Positions 1-8,626 of a DNA stretch of 64,000 nt are shown here, piece after piece. The translations under genes and the position numbers were made by a program. A model generated the notes under the pieces. The model was not told the DNA's origin. It was given only the letters and a program-made list of their open reading frames with translations, and did no database searches. Origin of the DNA: Verrucomicrobiia bacterium (GTDB lineage Bacteria > Verrucomicrobiota > Verrucomicrobiia > Limisphaerales > UBA9464); contig JAHCBB010000001.1 in the NCBI GenBank assembly GCA_019634635.1, forward strand, positions 124,001 through 188,000, in the 5' to 3' direction. Positions within the stretch are counted from its first letter, which is position 1. Each line of letters starts with the position of its first letter.

Positions 1-650
1 CGGGGCAGAAATACGAGTTCATCCCAGCGCTGCACACTCCTCCCAAAAATGTCCAGCCGGACGGCCCAGGGATTCCCGCCGTAGCGTCGGGCCAGCAGCG
101 CCGGGTCCACGATCAGTTCAAATCGGGGATGGGCGGCCATGCCCGTCGCGGGCTCGGTGGGCAGGAACGCCGGCACCAGATCGGCCCATCGAGCAGGGGG
201 GTGATGGTTCGTCCGGACATAGGCTTCGACAGCCGTCACCACCGGTTCACTCCGAATCGCGAGATCGTGGAGGATTTGCTTGCGGATGGCCCACGCCCTG
301 TCGGCCCCCACCTGGAAGCCTGCGAAGTACGCAGCGGCGGTTGACAGGACCATACCGGAACCGAGGGCGAACGTCCGCCACGACATGGGCGACACAGACT
401 TCATCACCAGGAGTCCGGCCACGACCAGAGGGGCGGCGAACGTGGCGGCAACCAGGAGCTTGAGGAAGACGAAGGCGTCGGGGCCCAGGATCGGTGCCAG
501 GCTGGCCTTGGCCGCCGCCGGCGCGGCCCGGATGGCGAAGATATAGGCCGCCACTGGCAACGTGACCGCCAAGACCGCCAGCAGCAGTTCCGACGCCCGG
601 ATCCGGTGGGACCAGGATGCCTTCCAATGCGGGTGGAGCAGGGGACTCAT
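1..650 (-). CDS. Membrane protein with soluble C-terminal domain, unknown function (3' end outside window)
   Basis: This frame is open from an ATG at 650 to the window edge, so at least 216 residues are present and the stop lies outside. Three hydrophobic helices are visible at about residues 21-40, 61-83 and 92-112. A soluble part follows, containing a stretch of the type VEAYV-x3-HHPPARW-x-DLVPAFLP, which resembles the small C-terminal domains of PVC membrane proteins distantly like type II secretion pseudopilins. No catalytic motif is recognised. It is read in the same direction as the lipoprotein gene that ends 84 bases upstream and could share its transcript. Coding is supported by consistent GC-rich third positions and clean hydrophobic segments. 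Function is unknown. Confidence 0.6.
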   Translation of the reverse strand, partial: MSPLLHPHWKASWSHRIRASELLLAVLAVTLPVAAYIFAIRAAPAAAKASLAPILGPDAFVFLKLLVAATFAAPLVVAGLLVMKSVSPMSWRTFALGSGMVLSTAAAYFAGFQVGADRAWAIRKQILHDLAIRSEPVVTAVEAYVRTNHHPPARWADLVPAFLPTEPATGMAAHPRFELIVDPALLARRYGGNPWAVRLDIFGRSVQRWDELVFLP

Positions 651-733
651 GCGGGATCACAATCGTGGAGTGAAGATAGCCGACAGCCAATAGCCGATGG
701 GTCTGAAACGCGACCGCACCCGGGGTGCGCTAT

Positions 734-1345
734 TCAAGGCGTCCCGACGTCAAACAGGACGACGTCATCCAGGAACAGCACGGCGGATCCGGAACCCGGG
801 CCTTCGACAAAGAAGAAGAGGTCGTCCACGAGATTACCGGCGGGGAAAGCTCGGTCGGGGGAGCCGTCGTTGCGGCGGGAATCCCGGGTGAAATCCAGTT
901 CGGTCGTCACCCAGCGACCCTGCTCTAGAGTCTCCAGGCGGATGTGGCGGTTGTCCTGAACAGTGGCGTCGAAAATCTGGACGGTTATGGCCGACGCGCC
1001 GGTGAGATGATGGCGGAATCGCAGCCGGGTGTCGGCCCCCACCGGATGCGGCGGGGCGATGGGCAGCACGATCATGGCGGCGCCGTCGCCAGGACGCGGG
1101 ACGCTCCGGGCGGCCCGGCCCGTGGCGCCCGCAGGCGGATGCGCCGCGAGGAGAAAGTCTCCGGGCCAGTCCGGGTCCTTGGCGCCGGTGTCAAAGGAGG
1201 CTTGGAGAATGATCCGGCGGGTGGGGATTTCTGGCGATGGGACCGCTCGCGGATCGCCCGGACGGGATGAATAGCAGGCGGTGAAGAGGGTGCCGGCCAA
1301 AGCCAGGCCTGTCGTCAGATGGAGGTGCAAGGAACGGGGCTTCAT
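734..1345 (-). CDS. Small lipoprotein, possible jelly-roll domain
   Basis: The 203-residue product starts at the ATG at 1345, the second in-frame Met. This start places a short basic N-terminus and hydrophobic stretch directly before a lipobox Leu-Phe-Thr-Ala-Cys ending at about Cys24, so the protein should be lipid-anchored and exported. The rest alternates beta-type segments and ends in a Phe-rich strand (DDLFFFVEG) and DDVVLFD. That pattern recalls secreted carbohydrate-binding-like jelly rolls in Verrucomicrobiota, but no ligand site can be identified. The gene diverges from serA. An earlier in-frame Met at 1393 would add 16 residues and spoil the signal peptide. Function is unknown. Confidence 0.65.
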   Translation of the reverse strand: MKPRSLHLHLTTGLALAGTLFTACYSSRPGDPRAVPSPEIPTRRIILQASFDTGAKDPDWPGDFLLAAHPPAGATGRAARSVPRPGDGAAMIVLPIAPPHPVGADTRLRFRHHLTGASAITVQIFDATVQDNRHIRLETLEQGRWVTTELDFTRDSRRNDGSPDRAFPAGNLVDDLFFFVEGPGSGSAVLFLDDVVLFDVGTP

Positions 1346-1456
1346 GGGTTTCGTTGAGAAATGGCCGATTCGTGTGTGGTGGAAAGGCTTCACATCCAGG
1401 AACTCCTTTTCCAGCCAAGGTTGTCGTCCTCAGGGGCCTACTGATAGATGTCCTGT

Positions 1457-1503
1457 CCCTGTGGATCCTCGGATCGGCGGGGGCCTCGTATTGCCCCACA
1501 GGG
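1457..1503 (+). promoter_or_regulatory. Inverted repeat in the serA leader
   Basis: The arms CCCTGTGG (1457-1464) and CCACAGGG (1496-1503) are perfectly complementary over 8 bp, with a loop of about 31 bases, about 100 bases before the serA start. No U-run follows, so it is not an intrinsic terminator. It may be an RNA hairpin or an operator half-site pair, or chance in GC-rich DNA. Confidence 0.25.
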
Positions 1504-1605
1504 GTTCGGTTCCGAGCGCTTCAAGGGCGGTGAGTCGCCCGGGCGCACCGGGCACGGCAGGTTGACCGTTTGGATATCGCGCCGGTAGCGTCCGCACCCG
1601 CGACC

Positions 1606-3204
1606 ATGCACGTCCTCGTTTGCGATCCGATTTCCCCCCGGGGCATCGCCTACTTCCAGGCCCGCCCGGAATTTCAGGTGACCGTATTGACCCCGCGCCT
1701 CCCGGAGGCCGGGTTGCTTGCCGCCGTGGCGGATGCCGAAGCCCTGGTGGTGCGGTCGGAAACCCGGGTGACGGCGCGTCTGCTGGAGGCGGCGCCCAGG
1801 CTCAAGGTGGTGGGCCGGGCCGGGGTGGGGGTGGACAACGTGGACGTCGAGGCGGCCACCCGCCGGGGCGTCGTGGTCATGAACACCCCGGGTGGCAACA
1901 CGGTCACCACGGCCGAGCTCACCTTCTTCATGCTGGGAGCCCTCGCACGGAAAATCCCCGCCGCGCACGCCAGCATGGTTGCCGGCCGATGGGATCGGAA
2001 GACGTTCCAGGGCACCGAGGTCGCCGGCAAGACCCTGGGAATCCTGGGTGCGGGGCGGATCGGAACCGAGGTCGCAAAACGCGCCCTCGCCTTTGGCATG
2101 CGGGTGGTGGCCTACGACCCCTTCCTGACCGATGCCCGGGCGCGCCAGATGGGCATCGAGCTGGCGCTCGACATGGATGTCGTCTTTCGGGCGGCCGACT
2201 TCATCACCGTGCACCTGCCGGTGACCGCCGAGACCCGCGGCCTGCTGAATGCCGAAGCCTTTACCCGCATGAAGCCCGGCGTGCGACTCATCAACTGCGC
2301 CCGCGGCGAGATCGTGAACGAGGCCGACCTCGTGTCGGCCCTCGAATCCGGCCGCGTTGCGGGCGCCGCCCTCGATGTCTTTGCCTCGGAGCCGCTCGCC
2401 GCCGACCACCGCCTGCGCAACCTGGCCAACGTGGTCCTCACCCCGCATCTCGGGGCCAGCACCGAGGAGGCGCAGGAAAAGTGTGGGCTCGAAGTCGCCG
2501 AGATTCTCACCGCTTTCCTGCTCACCGGCGAGGTGCGCAACGCGGTGAATCTCCCCGGGGTGGATGCGCAGACCTTCGAGCTGGTCCGCCCCTATCTGCC
2601 GCTGGGCGAGAAGCTCGGGTCCCTGCTCGGACAGCTCGCCTCCGGCCCCGTGGACCGCCTCCACATCACCTACGGGGGCCGGGCCCAGGAATTGCCCCAG
2701 ACGGATCCCGTGACGCGGGCCATCCTGCGCGGATTTCTCAGCCAGAGCGCGGTTCAGGACATCAACAACATCAATGTCCGCAGCGCCGCGGCGTCCCTCG
2801 GGATCGCCGTCGAGGAGAAGAAGTCGGACGAGCCCGTGACGTTCAACGAATGGCTGCACGTGCAGGCCTTCAACGAGGGCCGGAAGGTCATTTCGGCGGG
2901 TGGGACCTTTTTCGGCTCGCCCAACAATCCGCGCATCGTCCGCCTCTACAGTCTGCCGGTGGAGATCCCCATCGCCGGAACCCTCCTGTTGATCCGCAAC
3001 GAAGACCGGCCGGGCATCGTCGGCCACCTTGGGAGTGTGCTGGGCGCGCACGGGGTCAACATCGCCAACATGAGCCTGGCCCGGGACGCCGCTGGCGGCC
3101 AGGCCCTTACCGTGCTGCACCTCGACAGCCCTCCGCCCCAAGCGGCCCTCGACGAGCTGGCCCGCGACCCGGCCATCACCAGCGCCCGCGTCGTCGTCCT
3201 CTGA
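1606..3204 (+). CDS. serA: D-3-phosphoglycerate dehydrogenase
   Basis: SerA oxidises 3-phosphoglycerate to 3-phosphohydroxypyruvate with NAD, the first step of serine synthesis, in the cytosol. The 532-residue length fits the long bacterial form: catalytic and Rossmann domain (1-315), intervening domain (about 320-455) and C-terminal ACT domain (last 75 residues, starting near LLIRNEDRPGIVG). Visible motifs are the NAD-binding LGILGAGRIGTEVA, NCARGEIVNE with the catalytic Arg, and TPHLGASTEEAQ with the catalytic His. A TTG at 1570 would add 12 residues; the ATG at 1606 fits family N-termini (MHVLVCDPIS). The ACT domain suggests serine feedback, though that is family knowledge. It converges on the cytochrome gene with a 7-base gap. 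Confidence 0.96.
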   Translation: MHVLVCDPISPRGIAYFQARPEFQVTVLTPRLPEAGLLAAVADAEALVVRSETRVTARLLEAAPRLKVVGRAGVGVDNVDVEAATRRGVVVMNTPGGNTVTTAELTFFMLGALARKIPAAHASMVAGRWDRKTFQGTEVAGKTLGILGAGRIGTEVAKRALAFGMRVVAYDPFLTDARARQMGIELALDMDVVFRAADFITVHLPVTAETRGLLNAEAFTRMKPGVRLINCARGEIVNEADLVSALESGRVAGAALDVFASEPLAADHRLRNLANVVLTPHLGASTEEAQEKCGLEVAEILTAFLLTGEVRNAVNLPGVDAQTFELVRPYLPLGEKLGSLLGQLASGPVDRLHITYGGRAQELPQTDPVTRAILRGFLSQSAVQDINNINVRSAAASLGIAVEEKKSDEPVTFNEWLHVQAFNEGRKVISAGGTFFGSPNNPRIVRLYSLPVEIPIAGTLLLIRNEDRPGIVGHLGSVLGAHGVNIANMSLARDAAGGQALTVLHLDSPPPQAALDELARDPAITSARVVVL

Positions 3205-3211
3205 GCTCCGG

Positions 3212-6200
3212 TCACGGGCGCCCAAGTTGGGACAGGTAGGCCACGAGGTCGCGAATCTCGTTGCGGGACAGACCGTCCAGCAATCCCTCGGGCATCAGCG
3301 AACCCAGCTGACGTCGCGACTGGATCTGGTCCGGGTGCAGCCGGATCATCCCGCCCGACAGGTGATCCAGGATCGCCACCTCCCCCGGGGTTTCTCCGCG
3401 CAGGTATCCCTGGTACGTCTCCCCGCGTCGTGTGGTGATCTCGTGGGCGACAAACCCCTCCTTCACCTCCTTCTGAGGCTCCAGCAGGGCGCTGAGGACG
3501 AACTCCACCGACTGCGATGTGCCAAGGGCACCCAGGTTGGGTCCGATCAACCCCGGGGTCCCGTCCACGCTATGACAGGCCGTGCAGCCCAGCGCCGGCC
3601 ACCGAAAAATTTCGGCCCCACGAACGCGGTCACCGGAAGTCCGCACCTCGGCCGCCAGGGTGGTCCGGTCGGTTTCGGTCCATGCCGACAGGGGAACACC
3701 TGGTCCGGTGGCGCGCTCGAACACCGCCGCCAGTTCCGGATCCCGCCGCCCGCTGGACGCCATCAGCTCCAGGGCCGCCACGGCGGCGTTCCGTGAGGGC
3801 GCGGTAGCGTTCAGGGCGCGGGTCAATGACGCCACGGCGTCCCGTTGTTGCAGAAACGCCAGGAGAACGGTGCGCACGGCGTCGGGAGTGACCGGACCCG
3901 ACCACGCCGACGCCGCGAACCCGGCGGCCGCATCGGCGTCGCGTCGAACCAGGGCGGCGACCGCCCGGGCGCGGACCTCGGGCTCTGGATCGGAGGCGGC
4001 GAGGCGGGTCAGCAACCGGAGCGATGCCGGATCTCCCAGCTCCGCGAGACCGTCTGCGGCCGCCTGACGCTCCTCCGGCAACGCCTCCGCGAGGGCCGCA
4101 CGTTCCAGCGCATCGCGGTGCGAATCCACCTGCCAGAGGCCCGCTAGCCTCAGGGCGCCGCACCGGACACCCACGGCTTGAGACCGCAAAAGCGGCTCCA
4201 GCAGTGCGCCGAGATCGCCCGGCGGACGGACTTCGCGGTTTTTTGAAACGACGGCCAGCCGCTCCAGCCAGACGGCATGGAGTTCCGGGTCAGGCACGGC
4301 GCCACGGTTGAAGGTGCGCGGTGACAGCAGGACCACGAGTTCGTTCGGCCCGCCGGCGTCGGCGACCGTCTGGAGCAGCTCCTCCCGGGTGGAATCCTCC
4401 AGGGCGACCTCGGCAATCCGTCGCAGGCGTCCGGCCGCGTTTGCCACGGTGTCCGCACTGCGGTCGGCGCGCGCGAGCGCGGTGAGTCGCGCGGGAACAC
4501 CACCGAGGGTGAGTTCGCCCCGCTCCAGGGCCGGACGCCACCAGGGCTTCAACGCCTGCACACACTGGGTGAAGGCGTATTCGATGGCCGGCTCCATGGC
4601 GGCATCCGCGGCCAGCGCCGCCACCTCGATGGCCCGCGCATCGGGAACCTGGGCGCAGGCGACCACGGCTTCGAGCCGCACCCGGGGATGGGCGTCGGCA
4701 ACCAGGCGCGTGAGCCGCTCGAGATAGGGTTTCAGGTCAGCCCCGGAGTCCTCTGCGGCGCGATGGGCCGCGGAGAGTCCGGCGACGCGCGCCGCGAAGG
4801 CCCGTGCCTCAAACCGTGTCGCACCGGCGAGACGGTCCAATAGCGGCGGCGGCACCGGCCCAAACCCTGCCATCACCCCGATCCATTCGAACAACTGGTG
4901 TTCATCGGGCGGGGGGGTCGCGTCCTCGTCCAACCTGTGTCCCAGTGCTTCAAGCACCGCCGACTGCGGACGCCCGGCAAGCACCCGCGCCGCCATCTGC
5001 CGGGTCCACCGGTCGGGCGAGCCGAGTAGGTCCAGCAGTTCGGACACCGTCCCGGCCGACAAATCGCGGCGGGCGGGCGGGGTCCCCGCCGGGCGCTTCG
5101 GCTGAACCCGCCAGATCCGCCCGTGCGTCTTGTCACGGTCCGGATCCCGGAAGCTCGCCTGGTAGTGTCCGATGACCGGATTGGCCCAGTCGCACAGGTA
5201 GAGCGCGCCGTCGGGACCAAACCGCACATCCACCACGCGGAACGAGGTGTCCGTCGTCTCCACCAATGGCGGAAGCCGTTCCACCCGGAACGTCGCGCCA
5301 TCCTCCGTGACCCGGAACCGCTCCACGCTGTTGTGCAGATAGCCTCCGGTGACCACCTCACCCTGAAAGGTCCCGGGCCAGACCGCATTTTCAACGAAGT
5401 CACCCCCGCCGAACTTGCGCCCCTGGTTCCAAAGCGACTTCTGTTCCAGAAAGTGCCGGGTGGGGATCATGGCCTGCGTAAGGTGATAGACCCCGTGGCC
5501 GTTGCCGGCGAACACCAGGGGCTGGCCCCAGCGGTCGAACACGTTGCCGAAGGGATTATGCGCCCCCATGGCGCCGTCCCAGAAGGCCTCGAGACGGAGG
5601 GTCCGCGGCCAGAGACGCCAGACACCGGCCTGGCGCAATTCAGCAATGCCCCAGGGGGTTTCAACCCGGGAGTTGGCGTGGAGCCCCTGGCTCATCAGCA
5701 ACTCGCTGCAGGGACCCCAGGTGAAGGAATTCAGCGTCTGGTGGGAGTCTCCCGTGCCGAACCCGCTCAGGAGCACGCGCCGTTCGTCGGCCCTCCCGTC
5801 ACCGTTGGTGTCGCGCAGGTGCAACAGTTCCGTGGCGGCGCCGACATAGACGCCGCCGTCTCCGAGTTCAATGCCTGTCGGGATTTGAAGCCCATCGGCG
5901 AACACGGTCGAGCGGTCGGCGCGCCCGTCGCCATCCCGGTCCTCCAGCACCACAATCCGGTCGTCGGCAGGGACACCGGGAACGGGCTGCGGATAGGTCA
6001 CGCTGCAGGCCACCCACAACCGGCCCGCGGGATCGAAGCGCAACTGAATCGGATTGATCACTCCCTCCAGCTCGGAGGCAAACAACTGGATCTCGAAGCC
6101 GTCGAGCATGCGGAACGCGGCACGCTGAACATCCGGGGGGGGAACCCCGGGAGCCGCCGCCAGTAGTCCGGCGACCAGTGTTGCGCCAGCCACCTTCGTC

Positions 6201-6235
6201 AACCGGCGTTTCCAGACCTGCATTCGGAAATCCAT
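3212..6235 (-). CDS. PVC-type heme-binding protein: propeller, HEAT repeats, cytochrome c
   Basis: The 1007-residue protein is probably exported: a basic N-terminus is followed by a hydrophobic segment (ATLVAGLLAAAPG). Residues about 40-400 form a glucose/sorbosone dehydrogenase-like beta-propeller (DGFEIQLFASE, FDPAGRLWV, DRDGDGRAD, FGPDGALYLCDW). Residues about 430-850 are alpha-helical HEAT-like repeats. The C-terminus is a single-heme cytochrome c domain with CTACH at about 884-888 and GLIGPNL after it. This order defines the membrane-bound dehydrogenase-type PVC heme proteins, which probably act in periplasmic sugar or alcohol oxidation; the substrate is unknown. The ATG at 6235 was chosen because earlier starts lie inside the upstream gene. 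It is read with the SGNH hydrolase gene 26 bases upstream. Confidence 0.9.
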   Translation of the reverse strand: MDFRMQVWKRRLTKVAGATLVAGLLAAAPGVPPPDVQRAAFRMLDGFEIQLFASELEGVINPIQLRFDPAGRLWVACSVTYPQPVPGVPADDRIVVLEDRDGDGRADRSTVFADGLQIPTGIELGDGGVYVGAATELLHLRDTNGDGRADERRVLLSGFGTGDSHQTLNSFTWGPCSELLMSQGLHANSRVETPWGIAELRQAGVWRLWPRTLRLEAFWDGAMGAHNPFGNVFDRWGQPLVFAGNGHGVYHLTQAMIPTRHFLEQKSLWNQGRKFGGGDFVENAVWPGTFQGEVVTGGYLHNSVERFRVTEDGATFRVERLPPLVETTDTSFRVVDVRFGPDGALYLCDWANPVIGHYQASFRDPDRDKTHGRIWRVQPKRPAGTPPARRDLSAGTVSELLDLLGSPDRWTRQMAARVLAGRPQSAVLEALGHRLDEDATPPPDEHQLFEWIGVMAGFGPVPPPLLDRLAGATRFEARAFAARVAGLSAAHRAAEDSGADLKPYLERLTRLVADAHPRVRLEAVVACAQVPDARAIEVAALAADAAMEPAIEYAFTQCVQALKPWWRPALERGELTLGGVPARLTALARADRSADTVANAAGRLRRIAEVALEDSTREELLQTVADAGGPNELVVLLSPRTFNRGAVPDPELHAVWLERLAVVSKNREVRPPGDLGALLEPLLRSQAVGVRCGALRLAGLWQVDSHRDALERAALAEALPEERQAAADGLAELGDPASLRLLTRLAASDPEPEVRARAVAALVRRDADAAAGFAASAWSGPVTPDAVRTVLLAFLQQRDAVASLTRALNATAPSRNAAVAALELMASSGRRDPELAAVFERATGPGVPLSAWTETDRTTLAAEVRTSGDRVRGAEIFRWPALGCTACHSVDGTPGLIGPNLGALGTSQSVEFVLSALLEPQKEVKEGFVAHEITTRRGETYQGYLRGETPGEVAILDHLSGGMIRLHPDQIQSRRQLGSLMPEGLLDGLSRNEIRDLVAYLSQLGRP

Positions 6236-6261
6236 GGAAAACGTTCGTTGCCTGGGAACTC

Positions 6262-7152
6262 TCAGCGTCCGACGGCATCCGCGCGCCTCCAGATCTCCTG
6301 GTCCGCCGCGGCAATCAGGGGGACGAATTGCTCCATCTCCTTGGGGAACCAGCGTACGGACCGGTCCCGGTGATCGCGGCTGCTCGGTTGGTCGGTGCGG
6401 TCGCCGGCGAGGAAGGCCCAGTTCATCGGACGTGAGTAGTCGAACCACAACCGGTTTCGGGCCACCACGGCGCGGCGGAGCGCCTCCCAATCGTTCTGCG
6501 CAAACCGGCCTCCAGAAAGCTCGACTCCTTTGCCGGCGTCGGTTCCCGACACTTCCGAGGCAACCGCCATGGACCACGCGGTCTCGTCCAGACCGGGGCC
6601 GGGGGGCACCACGGGGATCCCCAGGCGCCGGCCCAAGTCCTGGATTGCGGCGATGTAGGCGTCCAGGGCGGGCGATCGCCGGACGTCCCCGGCCTGGCGC
6701 GTCCCGTCGGGAGGCGATGGAGGGATGATGAGGATCCGGCGCGGTACCACGGCGCCAATGTCGTCCAGCAGACTCTCATAGGCGGCCACGAATGCGGCAA
6801 TACCGGCCGGACCCGCCAGCGACTCCATCTCCCCGAACTGCAGCAGGGCGACCGCGGCACCGGAGGCGCGCAGTTGATCCGGGAGGCCCGGATAATTGAG
6901 CTCGCGGGGCCGTTCGAACACCGTGTCGCCCTCCCAGGCCAGGCTGCGCCAGCGCAACCTCCATTCCGGCCGCGCCCCCGCGACCAGCGCTTCAATGACG
7001 CCCGACCGCTGCGCTGCCACCACGCGGGCGCCGCCCAACCAGGCCACGGTGTCCCCGGCTCGAAACGGCGCGGTCGTATCGGCGCCGGAGGCCGCAGGCA
7101 GGGCGATCAGCGCCACGGCCACCAGCTTCCAAACTGCATTGCGGAACTCCAT
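6262..7152 (-). CDS. Secreted SGNH/GDSL-type hydrolase-like protein
   Basis: The 296-residue protein has a signal peptide (LVAVALIALPAASGA). An SGNH-like fold is suggested by block I DTVAWLGGARV, a central block with an invariant-type Asn/Gln region (LLQFGEMESLAG), and a middle segment RILIIPPSPPD. Here block I has Gly-Gly where classic GDSL enzymes have the Ser nucleophile, and a C-terminal Asp-x-x-His pair is not clear, so activity is uncertain. It resembles the SGNH proteins that neighbour PVC-type heme proteins in Verrucomicrobiota and Planctomycetota, and probably shares a transcript with the cytochrome gene 26 bases downstream. The ATG at 7152 was chosen because it gives a normal signal peptide. 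Confidence 0.7.
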   Translation of the reverse strand: MEFRNAVWKLVAVALIALPAASGADTTAPFRAGDTVAWLGGARVVAAQRSGVIEALVAGARPEWRLRWRSLAWEGDTVFERPRELNYPGLPDQLRASGAAVALLQFGEMESLAGPAGIAAFVAAYESLLDDIGAVVPRRILIIPPSPPDGTRQAGDVRRSPALDAYIAAIQDLGRRLGIPVVPPGPGLDETAWSMAVASEVSGTDAGKGVELSGGRFAQNDWEALRRAVVARNRLWFDYSRPMNWAFLAGDRTDQPSSRDHRDRSVRWFPKEMEQFVPLIAAADQEIWRRADAVGR

Positions 7153-7249
7153 GGGAAGGATGCCGGAACCCTGCCACGCGGCCACCGCGGTCGCGAGCGC
7201 GAAACTCCGATGCGACGCCGGACGACGCGATCCCCGCAGTTCGCGTCAT

Positions 7250-8287
7250 TCACTCCATGCGCACCTGAGAGTAACCCTCCGCCTGAAGGAATCCGGGCAG
7301 GGTGACGGACAGAACGTTGGCGCGCGGCAACAACGCGGCATCCACGATGCGGCGCCAGACCGGTGGATCCAGCGAATCAGAACGCCAGATGGAGTACTGC
7401 CGGTCTGGCACCAGGTTCACATCGAATCGCAGACGGCCATCCGGCATTTCCCGCACTTCGGAGGTTTGGACCCAGGGGTCTTCGGGAACCCCGAGATCCA
7501 GCACGCGCCCCCAATCGGCGAAGGGGCGTCCGGCAAAATCCTGGAGGTGATTGAACCGGGCCCGGGCCGATTCGATGACATCCCGCAGCTCCGGACTCGC
7601 AGACTCGAGGAATCGGTCGGCAAGCCGGTTGAGCAACTCCACCAGGTCCTCCCCGAGGAGCACGTCCTCCCCGATCCCTCCGAGATAGCGGGCGAACCCG
7701 CCCTCAAACTGCTGCAACACCCGCACGGCATCCTCAATGAAACCCGGCTCTGCCAGGCGTTCGTTGAGAATTTGTACCAACTCCGGACTGTGCCGCTCGT
7801 AGGCCTTCACCCAGAACTGGCCGGCCTCGGTTGTGCGCATCCACGCGCGCAGGGTGTAGTAGACCGACAGGGAAGCGTCGGGAGGGGTGGATTCACTGGA
7901 TGGCCGAGCCGCCGGCTGCCCGGAAGGGACATCGTGGGCAGAGGAAGATTCCCATTCGCCCTGAAAAATTGAGAGAATCCAAAATACAACACAAGAGGCC
8001 CAATATTCATACGCCGCGCCATCGCGAACCGGACCAACCTCCACGACCCTGCGAATCATCCCTTCCAGCCGATTGTTCGCCGGATTGGGATCCTGCCGGC
8101 TTCCTTGGCCCAAGGGAATGTCCACCGCCCCTCCATCGCCGGTGTAGCGGACAATGGTGATGCTGCCGTCTTCCACCCGGTAATCGAACTGGGCTAGCGC
8201 CGGGAACCATAGTGAGAGGGCGACCAGGGTGGAGAGCCAGAGACGCGTGGTTCGGCATCCGTGAGTCTTAGGGGTTGTGCGGTTCAT
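7250..8287 (-). CDS. Secreted protein of unknown function with low-GC interior
   Basis: The 345-residue product has a signal peptide ending near ALAQ. The mature N-terminus (FDYRVEDGSITIVRYTGDGG) matches the opening module of BspA-like leucine-rich repeat proteins common in Verrucomicrobiota, but no repeats follow. After an AT-rich stretch encoding a hydrophobic WASCVVFWILSIF segment, a long helical region runs from about residue 135 to 275. The C-terminal 70 residues (LRFDVNLVPDRQYSIWRSDSL) resemble the domain that ends many large secreted proteins of this group. It could be a mosaic, or a gene partly rebuilt by deletion. The start at 8287 was chosen for the signal peptide; an upstream Met at 8332 adds 15 residues. 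Function is unknown. Confidence 0.6.
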   Translation of the reverse strand: MNRTTPKTHGCRTTRLWLSTLVALSLWFPALAQFDYRVEDGSITIVRYTGDGGAVDIPLGQGSRQDPNPANNRLEGMIRRVVEVGPVRDGAAYEYWASCVVFWILSIFQGEWESSSAHDVPSGQPAARPSSESTPPDASLSVYYTLRAWMRTTEAGQFWVKAYERHSPELVQILNERLAEPGFIEDAVRVLQQFEGGFARYLGGIGEDVLLGEDLVELLNRLADRFLESASPELRDVIESARARFNHLQDFAGRPFADWGRVLDLGVPEDPWVQTSEVREMPDGRLRFDVNLVPDRQYSIWRSDSLDPPVWRRIVDAALLPRANVLSVTLPGFLQAEGYSQVRME

Positions 8288-8626
8288 GTCGGAGATGGGG
8301 AGTGCGGTTTGCTGAGCAACTCCATCTAGCATTCCCCATGCCCACAGAAGGACGACGCGGTCCGGAACTCAAACTCTTGGGGGGGTACGAGGAATTCCGA
8401 TGCGCAAGGGCTAGAGGCAGTGGTTTTCGGCCAAACTCATGGCGGGGCAGACTTCGGGTAATCGCCTAGATCTCCCACGGGCCGGGCTTCCGGTTGAGCG
8501 CACGGTTCGGCGGAGCCTCACCCCACCGGATCACCGGATCACGTGCTGGCTCCCTGGCGGTGGCGATAGGCGACTTGCGGGCGAATTCGACTTGGAACCG
8601 GGGCCCGGACCTCCGGAAGCTGGGGC
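8288..8626. other. Divergent intergenic region
   Basis: About 340 bases separate the leftward secreted-protein gene from the rightward mpl gene, so promoters for both should lie here. No recognisable -35/-10 pair, repeat or RNA motif was found. Short open frames here have no family-like sequence. Confidence 0.4.

Noticed and set aside
1438..3225. 595-codon open frame antisense to serA
   Set aside because: It is a shadow of serA in GC-rich DNA; the product has no family-like sequence, while the serA frame carries clear motifs.
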